A stretch of 64,000 nucleotides of DNA from Phycicoccus sp. CSK15P-2. Lineage in GTDB: Bacteria > Actinomycetota > Actinomycetes > Actinomycetales > Dermatophilaceae. The notes beneath the pieces are model-generated. The model did no database searches. It was not told where the DNA came from and saw only the letters and a program-made list of their open reading frames with translations. Made by a program: the position numbers and the translations under genes. Location of the stretch: assembly GCF_016888005.1 (NCBI RefSeq), contig NZ_JAFDVE010000021.1:19203-83202 (forward strand). The letters are read 5' to 3'. Shown here one piece after another: positions 45,931 to 56,488 of the stretch. Position 1 is the first letter of the stretch; each line of letters starts with the position of its first letter.

Positions 45931-48107
45931 CCGACCAGCACTCCGGCGTGACCCCGCAGGGCAGCGAGAGCGAGAACCCGGCGATCGACAGCCCCACGCC
46001 CGCCACCGGGGCCCGGCCCCGCACCAACCAGGACTGGTGGCCCGACCAGCTCGACCTGTCGGTCCTGCACACGAACAACGCCAAGGCCGACCCGCTCGGC
46101 GGCACGTTCGACTACGCCGAGGCGTTCGCCGGGCTCGACGTCGACGCCCTCAAGGCCGACCTCGTCGAGGTCATGCGCACCTCGCAGGACTGGTGGCCCT
46201 CGGACTTCGGGCACTACGGCCCGCTCTTCATCCGGATGAGCTGGCACGCCGCCGGCACCTACCGCGTCGAGGACGGCCGCGGAGGTGGTGGCCGCGGGCA
46301 GCAGCGGTTCGCCCCGCTCAACTCGTGGCCGGACAACGCCAACCTCGACAAGGCGCGCCGGCTCCTCTGGCCGGTCAAGCAGAAGTACGGCCAGGCCGTC
46401 TCCTGGGCCGACCTGCTCGTCCTCGCCGGCAACGTCGCGCTCGAGGACATGGGCTTCGAGACCTTCGGCTTCGGCTTCGGCCGCCCGGACGTCTGGGAGC
46501 CGGAGGAGGTCAACTGGGGCACCGAGGACACCTGGCTCGGCGACGCGCGCTACAGCGGCGACCGTGAGCTCACGCAGACCCTCGGCGCGGTCCAGATGGG
46601 CCTCATCTACGTCAACCCCGAGGGGCCGAACGGCGAGCCCGACCCCGTCAAGGCCGCGCGCGACATCCGCGAGACCTTCGGCCGGATGGCGATGAACGAC
46701 GAGGAGACCGTCGCCCTCATCGCCGGCGGCCACAGCTTCGGCAAGACCCATGGCGCGGGAGACCCCGACCTCGTCGGCACCGAGCCGGAGGGCTGCCCCG
46801 TCCACGCGATGGGCCTGGGCTGGAAGAGCGAGCACGGCAGCGGCAAGGGCCGCGACGCCATCACCTCCGGTCTCGAGGTCACCTGGACCCAGACACCGAC
46901 CCAGTGGAGCACCAAGTTCTTCGAGAACCTCTTCGGCTTCGAGTGGGAGCTGACCAAGAGCCCGGCCGGCGCGCACCAGTGGCAGCCGAAGGACGGGGCC
47001 GGGGCCGACACCGTCCCCGACCCGGAGGACGGCTCGCTGTCGCGTCCGCCGACGATGCTCACCACTGACCTCTCGCTGCGCTTCGACCCGGAGTACGAGA
47101 AGATCTCGCGGCGGTTCCACGAGAACCCCGAGGAGTTCCGGCTCGCCTTCGCCAAGGCCTGGTACAAGCTGCTCCACCGCGACATGGGCCCGGTCGAGCG
47201 GTTCCTCGGGCCGTGGGTGGCCGAGCCCCAGCTGTGGCAGGACCCCGTCCCGGCCCGCACGGGCGATGCGCTCACCGACGACGACGTCGCGCAGCTCAAG
47301 CAGGCGCTGCTCGACTCCGGCCTGACGGTGCAGCAGCTCGTGAGGACCGCGTGGGCCTCGGCGGCGTCGTTCCGGCGCACCGACATGCGCGGCGGGGCCA
47401 ACGGCGCCCGGATCGCCCTCGAGCCGATGCGCTCCTGGGAGCTCAACGAGCCGGATGAGCTCGCCTCCGTCCTGTCGACGCTGGAGTCCGTGAAGAAGGA
47501 CTTCGACGACGCGGGCGGCCGGTCCGTCTCGCTGGCCGACCTCATCGTCCTCGGCGGCTCCGCAGGGCTCGAGAAGGCGGCGAAGGACGCCGGGCACGAG
47601 CTCACCGTCCCCTTCACGCCGGGCCGTACCGACGCCACCCAGGAGATGACCGAGGTCGAGTCGGTCGCGTGGCTCGAGCCGCGTGCCGACGGCTTCCGCG
47701 GGTACCTGCGCTCCGGCGACAAGGCCCGTCCGGAACAGCTCCTCCTCGAGCGCGCCTTCATGCTCGGCCTCACCGCGCCGCAGATGACCGCTCTCGTCGG
47801 TGGTCTGCGGTCCGTGGGCGTCGGGGGCTCGCTCACCGAGACCCCCGGACAGCTGACGAACGGGTTCTTCTCCACCGTCCTGGCGCCGGGCGTCACGTGG
47901 TCCACCTCCGCCCAGGAGGACGTCTACGAGAGCAGCGACGGCCGCTGGAGCGCCGGAGCCGCCGACCTCGTCTTCGGCTCGCACGCCCAGCTGCGCGCGA
48001 TCGCGGAGGTCTACGGCAGCGCCGACGGCGAGCAGCGGTTCCTCGACGACTTCGTCGCCGCGTGGGTCCAGGTCATGGAGAACGACCGGTTCGACCTCCA
48101 CTCCTGA
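45927..48107 (+). CDS. katG: Catalase-peroxidase KatG
   Basis: Bifunctional haem catalase-peroxidase, 726 residues with both the catalytic N-half and the haem-free C-half. Distal Arg103, Trp106 and His107 are in [12 protein letters not shown]; the Trp-Tyr-Met adduct is Trp106, Tyr228 (GLIYVNPEG) and Met254 (FGRMAMN); the proximal His269 is in [10 protein letters not shown]. Ser314 (ITSGLE) corresponds by position to Mycobacterium tuberculosis Ser315. Protects against H2O2 in the cytosol. Translationally coupled to furA and followed by a strong hairpin. Confidence 0.97.
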   Translation: MTDQHSGVTPQGSESENPAIDSPTPATGARPRTNQDWWPDQLDLSVLHTNNAKADPLGGTFDYAEAFAGLDVDALKADLVEVMRTSQDWWPSDFGHYGPLFIRMSWHAAGTYRVEDGRGGGGRGQQRFAPLNSWPDNANLDKARRLLWPVKQKYGQAVSWADLLVLAGNVALEDMGFETFGFGFGRPDVWEPEEVNWGTEDTWLGDARYSGDRELTQTLGAVQMGLIYVNPEGPNGEPDPVKAARDIRETFGRMAMNDEETVALIAGGHSFGKTHGAGDPDLVGTEPEGCPVHAMGLGWKSEHGSGKGRDAITSGLEVTWTQTPTQWSTKFFENLFGFEWELTKSPAGAHQWQPKDGAGADTVPDPEDGSLSRPPTMLTTDLSLRFDPEYEKISRRFHENPEEFRLAFAKAWYKLLHRDMGPVERFLGPWVAEPQLWQDPVPARTGDALTDDDVAQLKQALLDSGLTVQQLVRTAWASAASFRRTDMRGGANGARIALEPMRSWELNEPDELASVLSTLESVKKDFDDAGGRSVSLADLIVLGGSAGLEKAAKDAGHELTVPFTPGRTDATQEMTEVESVAWLEPRADGFRGYLRSGDKARPEQLLLERAFMLGLTAPQMTALVGGLRSVGVGGSLTETPGQLTNGFFSTVLAPGVTWSTSAQEDVYESSDGRWSAGAADLVFGSHAQLRAIAEVYGSADGEQRFLDDFVAAWVQVMENDRFDLHS

Positions 48108-48120
48108 CCCGAGCGCGACG

Positions 48121-48158
48121 ACTGAGGGCCGGACGCCGTGCGGCGTCCGGCCCTCAGT
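48121..48158. terminator. Bidirectional terminator between katG and the thiamine-binding gene
   Basis: A perfect 17-bp stem (ACTGAGGGCCGGACGCC and complement) with a GTGC loop lies between two convergent genes, 13 nt from each stop. No T-tract. Confidence 0.8.
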
Positions 48159-48170
48159 CGCCGCCCGGCG

Positions 48171-48470
48171 TCAGCCCTCGTCGAGGAGGTCCTCGACCCG
48201 GCGCACCTTCGACTCCAGCATCCCGGTGTGCCCGGGGCGGATGTCGGCCTTGACGACGAGCGAGACCCGGGGCGAGTGCGCCGTCATCGCGTCGACGCAC
48301 CGCTTGACGACGGCCATCACCTCGTCCCACTCGCCCTCGACGTTGGTGAACATCGAGTTGGTCTCGTGCGGCAGGCCGGACGCCCGGACGATGCGGACGA
48401 CCTCGGCGACGGACTCGGCGTAGGAGCCGGACTCGTCGGGCGTACCGGCGATGCTGAACGCGACGATCAT
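48171..48470 (-). CDS. Thiamine-binding protein (MTH1187/YkoF-like)
   Basis: A small 99-residue ferredoxin-like-fold protein. It reads MIVAFSIAGTPDESGSYAES and then SGLPHETNSMFTNVEGEWDE, the pattern of the MTH1187 family that binds thiamine or hydroxymethylpyrimidine. Strong GGAGGAA before the ATG. It lies downstream of aceE in the same direction, and aceE uses thiamine diphosphate, so a role in cofactor supply is possible. Confidence 0.75.
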   Translation of the reverse strand: MIVAFSIAGTPDESGSYAESVAEVVRIVRASGLPHETNSMFTNVEGEWDEVMAVVKRCVDAMTAHSPRVSLVVKADIRPGHTGMLESKVRRVEDLLDEG

Positions 48471-48580
48471 GGACGTTCCTCCGATGTCGGGGTCACGGTT
48501 GCCGGACGCACCGCGACCTCCGGTCGGACACCCCGAGCTTCGGGGTGCGTGACCGAACGTTCCGGCATCAGGCGAAAGGG

Positions 48581-51367
48581 TCAGGCGTCGGCTCCCTCGA
48601 GGCTGCCGGAGGTCCCGGCCGTCACGTCGTGCAGCCGGTACCGGGTGATGGCCTCCTTCGGCACCGAGGTCTCGACCTCGCCCCGGGAGGCGAGCATCTC
48701 GAGGGCCCGCACGACCATCGACGGACCGTCGATGTGGAAGAAGCGACGGGCCGCGGGACGGGTGTCGGAGAAGCCGAAGCCGTCCGCGCCGAGGGTCGCG
48801 TACTCGCCGGGCACCCACGGGGCGATCTGGTCCTGGACGGCCCGCATGTAGTCGGACACCGCGACCGTCGGACCCTTGCGGTCCTGCAGCTTCTCGGTCA
48901 CCCACGGCGTCGGGGCGTCCTGCTCGGGGTTCAGGAAGCGCTCCTCGTCGCAGCGGAGGCCGTCCCGTCGCAGCTCGTTCCACGACGTGACGGACCAGAC
49001 GTCCGCGACGACGTTCCAGTCGTCCCGCAGCAGCTCCTGTGCCTCGAGGGCCCACGGCATCGCGACCCCGGAGGCGAGCAGCTGCACCCGCGGGGCGTCG
49101 GTCGGCAGTCCCTCCTCGGAGCCCTCGGCGTAGAGGTACATGCCCTTGACGAGGCCCTCACGGTCGAGGTCCTCGGGCTGGGCCGGCTGGCGGATCGGCT
49201 CGTTGTAGACCGTGAGGTAGTAGATGACGTTGCGCTGGTCGTCGGTGAGCGAGTCGTCCGAGCCGTACATCCGGTGCAGGCCGTCCTGGACGATGTGCGC
49301 GATCTCGAACGCGAACGCGGGGTCGTAGTGGACGACCGCCGGGTTGGTCGAGGCCAGCAGCGGGGAGTGGCCGTCGGCGTGCTGCAGGCCCTCACCGGTC
49401 AGCGTCGTCCGCCCGGCCGTGGCCCCGATGAGGAACCCCCGGGTCATCTGGTCGGCGGCCGCCCAGATCGAGTCGCCGGTGCGCTGGAACCCGAACATCG
49501 AGTAGAAGACGTACACCGGGATCATCGGCTCGCCGTGCGTGGCGTACGAGGACCCGGACGCGGTGAACGCCGCCATCGAGCCTGCCTCGTTGATGCCCGC
49601 GTGGAGGATCTGCCCGTCGGTGGCCTCGCGGTAGGCGAGCATGAGGTCGGCGTCGACCGGGGTGTAGCGCTGCCCGTGCGGGTTGTAGATCTTGATCGTC
49701 GAGAAGAACGAGTCCATCCCGAACGTGCGGGCCTCGTCCGGGATGATCGGCACGATCCGGTTGCCGAACTCCTTGTCCCGCATGAGGTCCTTGAGGAGCC
49801 GGACGAACGCCATCGTCGTGGCGACCTCCTGCTTGCCCGACCCCTTCTTGACCTGCTCGTACGCCGAGTCGCCGGGAAGGTGGAGGGGCACGTGGCGGGA
49901 GCGGCGCTCGGGCAGCCCGCCGCCGAGCTTCGAGCGGCGCTCGAGGGCGTACCGGATGACGTCGTCGTCGGCGCCCGGGTGGAAGTAGGGCGCGTCGTAC
50001 GGGTCCTTCTCGAGCTGCTCGTCGGTGACCGGGATGTCGAGCGAGTCCCGCAGGCCCTTGAGGTCGTCGAGGCTCAGCTTCTTCATCTGGTGGGTGGCGT
50101 TGCGGCCCGCGAAGGACGTGCCGAGGCCGTAGCCCTTGATGGTCTTGGCGAGGACGACCGTGGGCTGGCCGGTGTGGCCGAGCGCCGCCTTGTACGCCGC
50201 GTAGACCTTCCGGTAGTCGTGCCCGCCGCGCTTGAGCTTCCACCAGATGTCGTCGTCGGACCAGTCCGCGACGAGCTTGCGGGTGCGCGGGTCGCGGTCG
50301 AAGAAGTGCTCGCGGACGTAGGCGCCGTCGTTGGCCCGGAAGGTCTGGTAGTCGCCGTCCGAGGTGGAGTTCATGAGGTGGACGAGCGCGCCGTTGCCGT
50401 CCGCCGCGAGCAGCGGGTCCCAGCCGCGACCCCAGACGACCTTGATGACGTTCCAGCCGGCACCCCGGAAGAACGCCTCGAGCTCCTGGATGATCTTGCC
50501 GTTGCCGCGCACCGGTCCGTCGAGCCGCTGCAGGTTGCAGTTGACGACGAACGTGAGGTTGTCGAGCTCCTCCTGCGCCGCGAGCTGCAGCAGGCCGCGG
50601 GACTCCGGCTCGTCCATCTCGCCGTCGCCGAGGAACGCCCAGGTGTGCTGCCGCGAGGTGTCCTTGATGCCGCGGTTGTGCAGGTACTTGTCGAACTGGG
50701 CCTGGTAGATGGCGTTCATCGGGCCGATGCCCATCGACACCGTGGGGAACTCCCAGAAGTCCGGCATGAGCCGCGGGTGCGGGTAGCTGGGCAGCGCGAG
50801 CGGCGAGCCGTCGACGACGTGCGACTTCTCCTGGCGGAAGCCGTCGAGCCGCTCGGCGCTGATCCGGCCCTCGAGGAAGGCCCGGGCGTACATCCCGGGG
50901 GAGGCGTGCCCCTGGAAGAAGACGTGGTCGCCGCCGCCCTCGTGGTCCTTGCCGCGGAAGAAGTGGTTCATCCCGACCTCGTAGAGCGTCGCCGCGGACG
51001 CGTACGTCGAGATGTGGCCGCCGACGGAGACGCCCGGTCGCTGCGCGCGGTGCACGACCATGGCTGCGTTCCAGCGCAGGTACGCGCGGAAGCGTCGCTC
51101 GACGTCCTCGTCGCCGGGGAACCACGGCTCCTGCTCGGGGCTGATCGTGTTGACGTAGTCGGTGGTCGTCAGCGAGGGCACCCCGACCTGCATCGCGCGA
51201 GCGCGCTCGAGGAGGCGGAGCATGAGGTAGCGGGCGCGCATCCGGCCCGGTCCGTCGATGACGGAGTCGAGGCTCGCGAGCCATTCCGCTGTCTCACCAG
51301 GGTCGATGTCCGGCAGGTGCGTCGGGATGCCGTTGAGGATGGGTCCGACGTCTTCGTGGAGAGCCAC
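48581..51367 (-). CDS. aceE: Pyruvate dehydrogenase E1 (homodimeric, AceE)
   Basis: Thiamine-diphosphate-dependent decarboxylase that feeds acetyl groups to E2 in the pyruvate dehydrogenase complex; 928 residues from GTG 51367. The family N-terminus is [19 protein letters not shown], and the cofactor site includes [12 protein letters not shown] with Mg ligands further on ([19 protein letters not shown]). GTG 51367 has AAAGGA 8 nt upstream and matches family length; ATG 51424 would add 19 residues that look unconserved. aceE followed by DUF3052 and ahpE, here on the opposite strand about 3 kb away, recalls the mycobacterial locus. Confidence 0.94.
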   Translation of the reverse strand: MALHEDVGPILNGIPTHLPDIDPGETAEWLASLDSVIDGPGRMRARYLMLRLLERARAMQVGVPSLTTTDYVNTISPEQEPWFPGDEDVERRFRAYLRWNAAMVVHRAQRPGVSVGGHISTYASAATLYEVGMNHFFRGKDHEGGGDHVFFQGHASPGMYARAFLEGRISAERLDGFRQEKSHVVDGSPLALPSYPHPRLMPDFWEFPTVSMGIGPMNAIYQAQFDKYLHNRGIKDTSRQHTWAFLGDGEMDEPESRGLLQLAAQEELDNLTFVVNCNLQRLDGPVRGNGKIIQELEAFFRGAGWNVIKVVWGRGWDPLLAADGNGALVHLMNSTSDGDYQTFRANDGAYVREHFFDRDPRTRKLVADWSDDDIWWKLKRGGHDYRKVYAAYKAALGHTGQPTVVLAKTIKGYGLGTSFAGRNATHQMKKLSLDDLKGLRDSLDIPVTDEQLEKDPYDAPYFHPGADDDVIRYALERRSKLGGGLPERRSRHVPLHLPGDSAYEQVKKGSGKQEVATTMAFVRLLKDLMRDKEFGNRIVPIIPDEARTFGMDSFFSTIKIYNPHGQRYTPVDADLMLAYREATDGQILHAGINEAGSMAAFTASGSSYATHGEPMIPVYVFYSMFGFQRTGDSIWAAADQMTRGFLIGATAGRTTLTGEGLQHADGHSPLLASTNPAVVHYDPAFAFEIAHIVQDGLHRMYGSDDSLTDDQRNVIYYLTVYNEPIRQPAQPEDLDREGLVKGMYLYAEGSEEGLPTDAPRVQLLASGVAMPWALEAQELLRDDWNVVADVWSVTSWNELRRDGLRCDEERFLNPEQDAPTPWVTEKLQDRKGPTVAVSDYMRAVQDQIAPWVPGEYATLGADGFGFSDTRPAARRFFHIDGPSMVVRALEMLASRGEVETSVPKEAITRYRLHDVTAGTSGSLEGADA

Positions 51368-51489
51368 GCGCTCGTCCTTTCCGCGCTCGCGAACCGTGCC
51401 CCGGTCGGGGGCCGTTCCTCCCATCTTTCACCCTGACGCGGCCTCCGTCACAACCCGGGTCCCCCTACTGGACGGTACGTCGAGGGCGG

Positions 51490-52320
51490 TCAGGCGCGGA
51501 CGCGGTCGGTGCGGCTGTAGAGGGAGAAGCGTGGGCCGCGGGCGAACGCCGCGAGGGTGATGCCGCTCTCGGCCGCGAGCTCGACGGCGAGGGACGTCGG
51601 TGCCCCGACGGCCACGACCACCGGGACACCTGCCACGGCCGCCTTCTGGACGATCTCGAAGCTGGCCCGGGCGCTGACGACGAGCACGGTCCCGGCGAAC
51701 GGCAGGTCGCGCTCTCGGGCGAGGGCGCCGACGACCTTGTCGACCGCGTTGTGCCGGCCGACGTCCTCGCGCACGGCGAGGACCGTGCCGTCGGGGGTGG
51801 TGACGCCGGCGGCGTGCACGCCACCGGTGCGGTCGAAGACGGGCTGACGCTCGCGCAGCGCGTCCGGCAGGGACGCCAGCACCTCCGGGGTGACCGTGAC
51901 CGGGTCGGCCGCGACGTCGACCCGGCTCACGGTGCGCACGGCGTCCACCGAGGCAGCACCGCACACCCCGCAGGCGCTCGTCATGGCCTCGGTGCGGTCA
52001 CGGGCGGGACGCAGCAGCGAGACGCCCGGGGCGAGCGCGGCCTCGACGACGTTGAAGGTGGGCGAGCCGTCCGGCCCGAGGTCGGTGCAGTGCATCATCG
52101 TCGCCACGGCGTCAGCGCCGGCGACCATGCCCTCGGTGACCAGGTGGCCCAGGGTGAGGTCGAAGTCGTCGCCCGGGGTCCGCATCGTCGTCGTGACGAC
52201 GGCTCCGTCGACGCGCACCTCGAGGGGCTCCTCGACGGCGACCGTGTCCGGGCGCCCCACGGTCGCCGCGCGCCCGAGGTCGACCCGGGTGCGCGGGACG
52301 CGCGTGGTGACCCGACCCAT
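51490..52320 (-). CDS. fdhD: Formate dehydrogenase accessory sulfurtransferase FdhD
   Basis: Transfers sulfur from a cysteine desulfurase to the molybdenum cofactor of formate dehydrogenase; 276 residues. The sulfur-carrying Cys pair is in TSACGVCGAAS, and the cofactor-binding part has VREDVGRHNAVDKVVG and VVSARASFEIVQKAAVAGVP. Start ATG 52320 is followed by the family TRVDLGR start. No formate dehydrogenase gene is in the window. Confidence 0.93.
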   Translation of the reverse strand: MGRVTTRVPRTRVDLGRAATVGRPDTVAVEEPLEVRVDGAVVTTTMRTPGDDFDLTLGHLVTEGMVAGADAVATMMHCTDLGPDGSPTFNVVEAALAPGVSLLRPARDRTEAMTSACGVCGAASVDAVRTVSRVDVAADPVTVTPEVLASLPDALRERQPVFDRTGGVHAAGVTTPDGTVLAVREDVGRHNAVDKVVGALARERDLPFAGTVLVVSARASFEIVQKAAVAGVPVVVAVGAPTSLAVELAAESGITLAAFARGPRFSLYSRTDRVRA

Positions 52321-52387
52321 GACGGCATCCAAACACACCCCGGCCCCGGCCCGGTGTCCCGGCGACGTCCTCGGGCACACTGTGGCC

Positions 52388-52918
52388 ATGACGGACACGC
52401 TCACGGGGTCGCCCGGTCCGACGGGGGACGACTCCGACCACGTGACCCTGCGCGGTGGGGACCTCGGCTGGCGGCCGGTCTCCTCCGCCCTCGCCACGGT
52501 GCGGCTCATCGTCCTCGGGTGCGTGCTCGTCGCCCCGCTCGTGGTGTCGGTCGTCGTCGCGGTCCTGGTCACCCCGTGGGTGTGGCTCGGGACGCTCGCC
52601 GTGCTGCTCGTCGCCGCGTGGGGGGTCTGGATCGTCCGGAGGCAGGTCAGCGCGATCTCCTGGGTCGAGCTCGACGAGGAGATCGTCATCCGCCGGGGCC
52701 GGCTGTTCCGGACCCTCGTCAGCGTCCCGTACGGACGGCTGCAGTACGTCGACATCCAGTCCGGTCCGCTGATGCGGGCCTTCGGCATCGCGTCCTGCGA
52801 GCTGCACACGGCCTCGCCCGAGAGCGGTGGCGCGCTGCCGGGCCTACCGACCGCCGAGGCCGAGGAGCTGCGGGCGCGGCTCGCCCGTCGCGGCGAGGCC
52901 CAGCGGGCCGGGCTGTGA
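52388..52918 (+). CDS. Bacterial PH-domain membrane protein (YdbS-like)
   Basis: A 176-residue protein with two adjacent membrane helices (about 40-82: LIVLGCVLVAPLVVSVVVAV, VWLGTLAVLLVAAWGVWIV) followed by one bPH2 domain: VELDEEIVIRRGRLFRTLVS, then VPYGRLQYVDIQSGPLMRAF. It pairs with the larger three-domain protein next to it, overlapping by 4 nt (GTGA). In Bacillus the YdbS-YdbT pair helps withstand cell-envelope antimicrobials; here the function is not known. Confidence 0.8.
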   Translation: MTDTLTGSPGPTGDDSDHVTLRGGDLGWRPVSSALATVRLIVLGCVLVAPLVVSVVVAVLVTPWVWLGTLAVLLVAAWGVWIVRRQVSAISWVELDEEIVIRRGRLFRTLVSVPYGRLQYVDIQSGPLMRAFGIASCELHTASPESGGALPGLPTAEAEELRARLARRGEAQRAGL

Positions 52919-54468
52919 GCACCGCCGAGCCTCCGCCCGAACCGCCCGAGGACCGGACCGGCGACGAGGGCTGGCAGCGGCTGCACCCGCTGTCGCCGAT
53001 GCTCCGCGGGGGGCTCTTCCTCGTCGCCGTGGTCGGCTACCTCGTCAGCGGTGTCGTGGACCGCACGCTGCGCTCGGTCGACGACTCGCTCGGGGTCCCG
53101 GGTGCACCGGACACGACGGAGGGGCTGGAGTTCCTGGCCCGCATGCCGCTGGTCGGCGCCTCGGTGCTCGTCGTCGTGCTGGCCCTCATCGGCGTCGGTA
53201 GCTGGGTGTCGTGGCGGTTCGCGCGCTTCCGGGTCGCGGACGGACAGGTCGAGCTGCGCTCGGGGGTGCTCTTCCGACAGCACCGGCAGGTGCCCCTCGA
53301 GCGCATCCAGGCGGTCGAGACCACCCGCCCGCTGCTCGCGCGGCTCACGGGGCTCTCGCAGGTCGTCGTCCAGTCGGCCGGGGGGTCGGACTCCCATCTC
53401 GCCCTCGCCTACCTGCACCAGGCTCGCGCGGAGGAGGTGCGGGCCCACCTCCTCGAGCTGGCCGGACAGGCCGACGAGACGGTCGCGGGGGCCGTGGTCG
53501 GGCCCGGAGACGGGCCCGTGGGGGTCACGACCCACCGCGCGGCCACCGAGGAGGAGCCGGTCGTCACGGTGCCGAACGGGCGGCTGTTCGTCGCGACCAT
53601 CCTCCACGGGTCGAGTCTGGCCCTCGCGCTCATCGCCGCTCTCGCGCTCGGCTCCGCCGGTGCGCTCGAGCTCGGGGTCGTCGTGCTCGGCGCCGCCCCC
53701 GCCCTCGTCCCGGTGGTCTTCGGCCTCGGGGTCGTGCGGGTCAAGGAGCTTCTCGTCCACGGCAACTTCGCGCTGAGCCGGACGGGGACCGCCCTGCGCA
53801 TCCGGCACGGCCTCACCGAGCTGCGGGCCGCGAGCGTGCCGTTGCACCGCGTGCAGGCCGTCGAGGCCGTCCAGCCGCTGTGGTGGCGGCCGTTCGGGTG
53901 GTGGCGGCTACGGGTCAACGTCGCCGGTGTCCACGGCAGCGACGGTGACGACGGCGAGACCACCCTGCTGCCGGTGGGCACGCTGGAGGAGACGCTCGCG
54001 GTCCTCGCGATCCTCGGTGCCCGGTCGGACGACCCGCTCGTCGCCACGGCACTGCACGGCTCGGGCCCGGACGGCGGCTGGGTGGGCCCGCCGCGTGCCG
54101 CGCGCTGGTTCGACCCGTTGTCCTGGCGGCGGATCGGCTACGCGCTCTCCGACGCCACCGTGCACCTGCGCTCGGGGAGGCTCGGACGCCGCGTCGCCAT
54201 CGTGCCGTACGCGCGGGTGCAGTCGACGACCCTCGGCCAGGGCCCGATCGAGGCCCGGCTCGGCCTCGCGAGCGCGAAGCTCGTCTCGACGCCCGGCCCG
54301 GTGTCCGCGGGGGTGCGGCACCTGACCGTCCCGGACGCCGAACGGTTCCTCGACGTCGTCGGCGAGCGCACCCGCGTGGCGCGGCGTCGCACCGGCACCG
54401 CGACGTCCGGGGACACGCCGCTCGCGGTCGCACCTCTTGCACCGGACGCGCCGCGGTTGGTGGACTAG
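52915..54468 (+). CDS. Bacterial PH-domain membrane protein (YdbT-like)
   Basis: A 517-residue partner of the previous gene. It has about four membrane helices in two pairs (residues ~33-96 and ~222-268) and three bPH2 domains (RVADGQVELRSGVLFRQHRQ ... VPLERIQAVE; ALRIRHGLTELRAASVPLHR; YALSDATVHLRSGRLGRRVA). Each contains the VP-x-x-R-(V/I)-Q strand seen in YdbT-family proteins. Forms a membrane complex with its neighbour by inference from the overlap and gene pairing. Confidence 0.82.
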   Translation: MSTAEPPPEPPEDRTGDEGWQRLHPLSPMLRGGLFLVAVVGYLVSGVVDRTLRSVDDSLGVPGAPDTTEGLEFLARMPLVGASVLVVVLALIGVGSWVSWRFARFRVADGQVELRSGVLFRQHRQVPLERIQAVETTRPLLARLTGLSQVVVQSAGGSDSHLALAYLHQARAEEVRAHLLELAGQADETVAGAVVGPGDGPVGVTTHRAATEEEPVVTVPNGRLFVATILHGSSLALALIAALALGSAGALELGVVVLGAAPALVPVVFGLGVVRVKELLVHGNFALSRTGTALRIRHGLTELRAASVPLHRVQAVEAVQPLWWRPFGWWRLRVNVAGVHGSDGDDGETTLLPVGTLEETLAVLAILGARSDDPLVATALHGSGPDGGWVGPPRAARWFDPLSWRRIGYALSDATVHLRSGRLGRRVAIVPYARVQSTTLGQGPIEARLGLASAKLVSTPGPVSAGVRHLTVPDAERFLDVVGERTRVARRRTGTATSGDTPLAVAPLAPDAPRLVD

Positions 54469-54504
54469 GCCGCGCAGGGTCGTCAGAGATGAGAGGTTGA
54501 CAGC

Positions 54505-54942
54505 GTGAACACCCCCGCCCCTCCGCCGGTTGATCCCGGCTCCGCCGGTTCCGGTGCCGTCGAGCGGCTCGGCTTCGCCCGGGAGCTCGTCGTCCAGGAG
54601 TTCGGCTACGACACCGACGTGGACGACGCGTTCCGGCTCGCGGTGGAGGGTGCCTGCGGCGCCGAGATGGAGGACGACGAGTACACCGGCGTCGCCGACG
54701 CCGTCCTCCTGTGGTTCCGGCCCGAGGACGGCGACCTCGGGGACGCGCTCGTCGACATGGTGGGTGTCCTCGACGACGGTGGCTTCGTCGTCCTGCTCAC
54801 CCCGCGGGGCGAGGACGAGGTCGACCCCAGCGACATCGACGAGGCGGCGGTCGTCACCGGTCTGCACCTGGCCGGGACGTTCAACGCCGCGGACGACTGG
54901 CGGGCCCACAAGCTGGTCGCGCCCAAGTCGGCCCGCCGCTGA
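54505..54942 (+). CDS. DUF3052 family protein
   Basis: An acidic 145-residue protein of an actinobacterial family (Rv2239c-like as I recall). It carries LGFARELVVQEFGYDTDVDD, then GVADAVLLWFRPEDGDLGDA and DGGFVVLLTPRGEDEVDPSD, conserved with ahpE next to it in mycobacteria. Function unknown; a link with AhpE or AceE is suggested by synteny only. GTG start after GAGAGG. Confidence 0.8.
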   Translation: MNTPAPPPVDPGSAGSGAVERLGFARELVVQEFGYDTDVDDAFRLAVEGACGAEMEDDEYTGVADAVLLWFRPEDGDLGDALVDMVGVLDDGGFVVLLTPRGEDEVDPSDIDEAAVVTGLHLAGTFNAADDWRAHKLVAPKSARR

Positions 54943-55020
54943 CCGTCGGCCCCGGGCGGCGGGCGTCGGGGTTCGACGTCCGGCGCGATCGTGTCGGCCC
55001 GGACTGGCAGGATGAGCCCC

Positions 55021-55497
55021 ATGACCCGCACGAGCCCGCTGGAGCCCGGCGACCTCGCTCCGGACTTCACGCTCCGCGACCAGAACGGCGCCGACGTCAC
55101 GCTCTCTGAGCTCACCGCCGAGAAGAACGTCGTCGTCGTGTTCTACCCGTGGGCCTTCTCGGGCATCTGCACCGGGGAGCTCGACGAGATCCGCGACCAC
55201 CTCGAGAACTTCGTCGGCGACGACCTCCAGGTCGTGTGCGTCTCGTGCGACCCGATGTTCAGTGTCCGTGCCTGGGCCGACATCCAGGGGTACTTCTTCC
55301 CGCTGCTGTCCGACGCCTGGCCGCACGGTGCGGTGGCCTCGGCGTACGGCGTCCTGGACGAGCGCACCGGCGCCGCCCTGCGCGGCACCTTCCTCGTCGG
55401 ACGGGACCGCACGGTGCGCTGGACGCTCGTCAACGGCGTGGGGGAGGCCCGGGACTTCTCGGGCCTGACGGCCGAGGTCGAGTCGCTGTCGGTCTGA
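55021..55497 (+). CDS. ahpE: One-Cys peroxiredoxin AhpE
   Basis: Peroxidase of 158 residues. Peroxidatic Cys50 is in FYPWAFSGICTGEL, and the Arg of the active site is in LRGTFLVGRDRTVRW. There is no second Cys in the resolving position of typical 2-Cys proteins, as in mycobacterial AhpE, which is reduced by mycothiol or mycoredoxin. ATG 55012 is a possible start three codons upstream. Follows DUF3052 by 78 nt. Confidence 0.92.
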   Translation: MTRTSPLEPGDLAPDFTLRDQNGADVTLSELTAEKNVVVVFYPWAFSGICTGELDEIRDHLENFVGDDLQVVCVSCDPMFSVRAWADIQGYFFPLLSDAWPHGAVASAYGVLDERTGAALRGTFLVGRDRTVRWTLVNGVGEARDFSGLTAEVESLSV

Positions 55498-55565
55498 GCA
55501 CGCGGGACGGCGACCTGCCAGAATGCTCGCGGCTCCCCGGCCGCCGTGGCAGGGTGAGCCCTTCG

Positions 55566-55638
55566 GGGCCTGTAGCTCAGCTGGTAGAGCGCCGCGTTTA
55601 CACCGCGTCGGTCGTCGGTTCGATCCCGGCCGGGCCCA
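55566..55638 (+). tRNA. tRNA-Val (TAC)
   Basis: A 73-nt cloverleaf: acceptor GGGCCTG with CGGGCCC (one T-G), D arm GCTC/GAGC, anticodon stem CCGCG/CGCGT-type with loop TTTACAC (anticodon TAC), T stem GTCGG/CCGGC, discriminator A. CCA is not encoded. The next gene's ATG begins 2 nt after the discriminator. Confidence 0.95.
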
Positions 55639-55639
55639 C

Positions 55640-56488
55640 ATGAGCGACGAGGCACCCACCCTGCGCGAGGTGCTCGACGTCGTCGAGCACCTGTACCCGC
55701 CCGAGCACGCGCAGTCCTGGGACCGCGTGGGGCTCGTCACGGGCGACCCGGACCAGCCGGTGCGCCGGGTGCACCTCGCCGTGGACCCGACCCTCGCGGT
55801 CGTCGAGGAGGCACGCGACCTCGGGGCCGACCTCCTGCTGACCCACCACCCCCTGCTGCTGCGGGGCGTGCACTCGGTGGCCACGACCTCGGCCAAGGGT
55901 GCGACGGTCACCGGTCTCGTCGTCGGGGACGTCGCGCTGTACGTCGCCCACACGAACGCCGACGTCGCGGACGAGGGAGTGTGCGAGGCGCTCGCGGACG
56001 CCTGCGGGCTCGGACACACCGAACCGCTGCTCGTCGTCGAGGGCCGGCCGCTCGGCAGGGTCGGTGAGCTCGACGCCACGACGACACTGCGTGACTTCGT
56101 CGAGGCGCTGGTCGTCCACCTGCCGCCGACGGCGGGTGGGGTGCGGGTCGCCGGCCCGCCGGACGCCCCGGTCCGGAGCGTCGCCGTGCTCGGGGGCTCG
56201 GGAGACGACCTCTTCGACGCGGTGCGGGCGTGCGGCGCCGACGTGTACGTCACGGCCGACCTGCGTCATCACCCGGCGCTGGAGGCACGGGAGGAGGCCC
56301 GCGACGGGACCCCGTACCTCGTCGACGCCGGGCACTGGGCGAGCGAGCACGTGTGGCTCGCCCGGGCCGAGGGGGCGCTGCGTGCCGGCCTCGGGGAGGC
56401 CGCCACTAGGGTGGAGACCCACATCAGCACAGTGCGCACCGACCCCTGGACGTTCGTCGTCGGTGCCGACGAGGGAGGTACCCCGTGA
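55640..56488 (+). CDS. NIF3-like dinuclear metal-centre protein
   Basis: A 282-residue NIF3/YbgI-family protein, which forms toroidal hexamers with a dinuclear metal site. Features are LYPPEHAQSWDRVGLVTGDP at the N-terminus, THHPLLLRG with metal ligands, VAHTNADVADEG, and the C-terminal VDAGHWASEH with the last His and Glu. The reaction is unknown (GTP cyclohydrolase-type similarity). Start ATG 55640 is one nucleotide past the 3' end of the tRNA-Val gene and has no separate ribosome-binding site. It overlaps the next gene by 4 nt. Confidence 0.88.
   Translation: MSDEAPTLREVLDVVEHLYPPEHAQSWDRVGLVTGDPDQPVRRVHLAVDPTLAVVEEARDLGADLLLTHHPLLLRGVHSVATTSAKGATVTGLVVGDVALYVAHTNADVADEGVCEALADACGLGHTEPLLVVEGRPLGRVGELDATTTLRDFVEALVVHLPPTAGGVRVAGPPDAPVRSVAVLGGSGDDLFDAVRACGADVYVTADLRHHPALEAREEARDGTPYLVDAGHWASEHVWLARAEGALRAGLGEAATRVETHISTVRTDPWTFVVGADEGGTP

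Noticed and set aside
47101..48107. KatG C-terminal half as a separate duplicated gene
   Set aside because: It is the normal non-catalytic C-terminal domain of catalase-peroxidases in one continuous frame.
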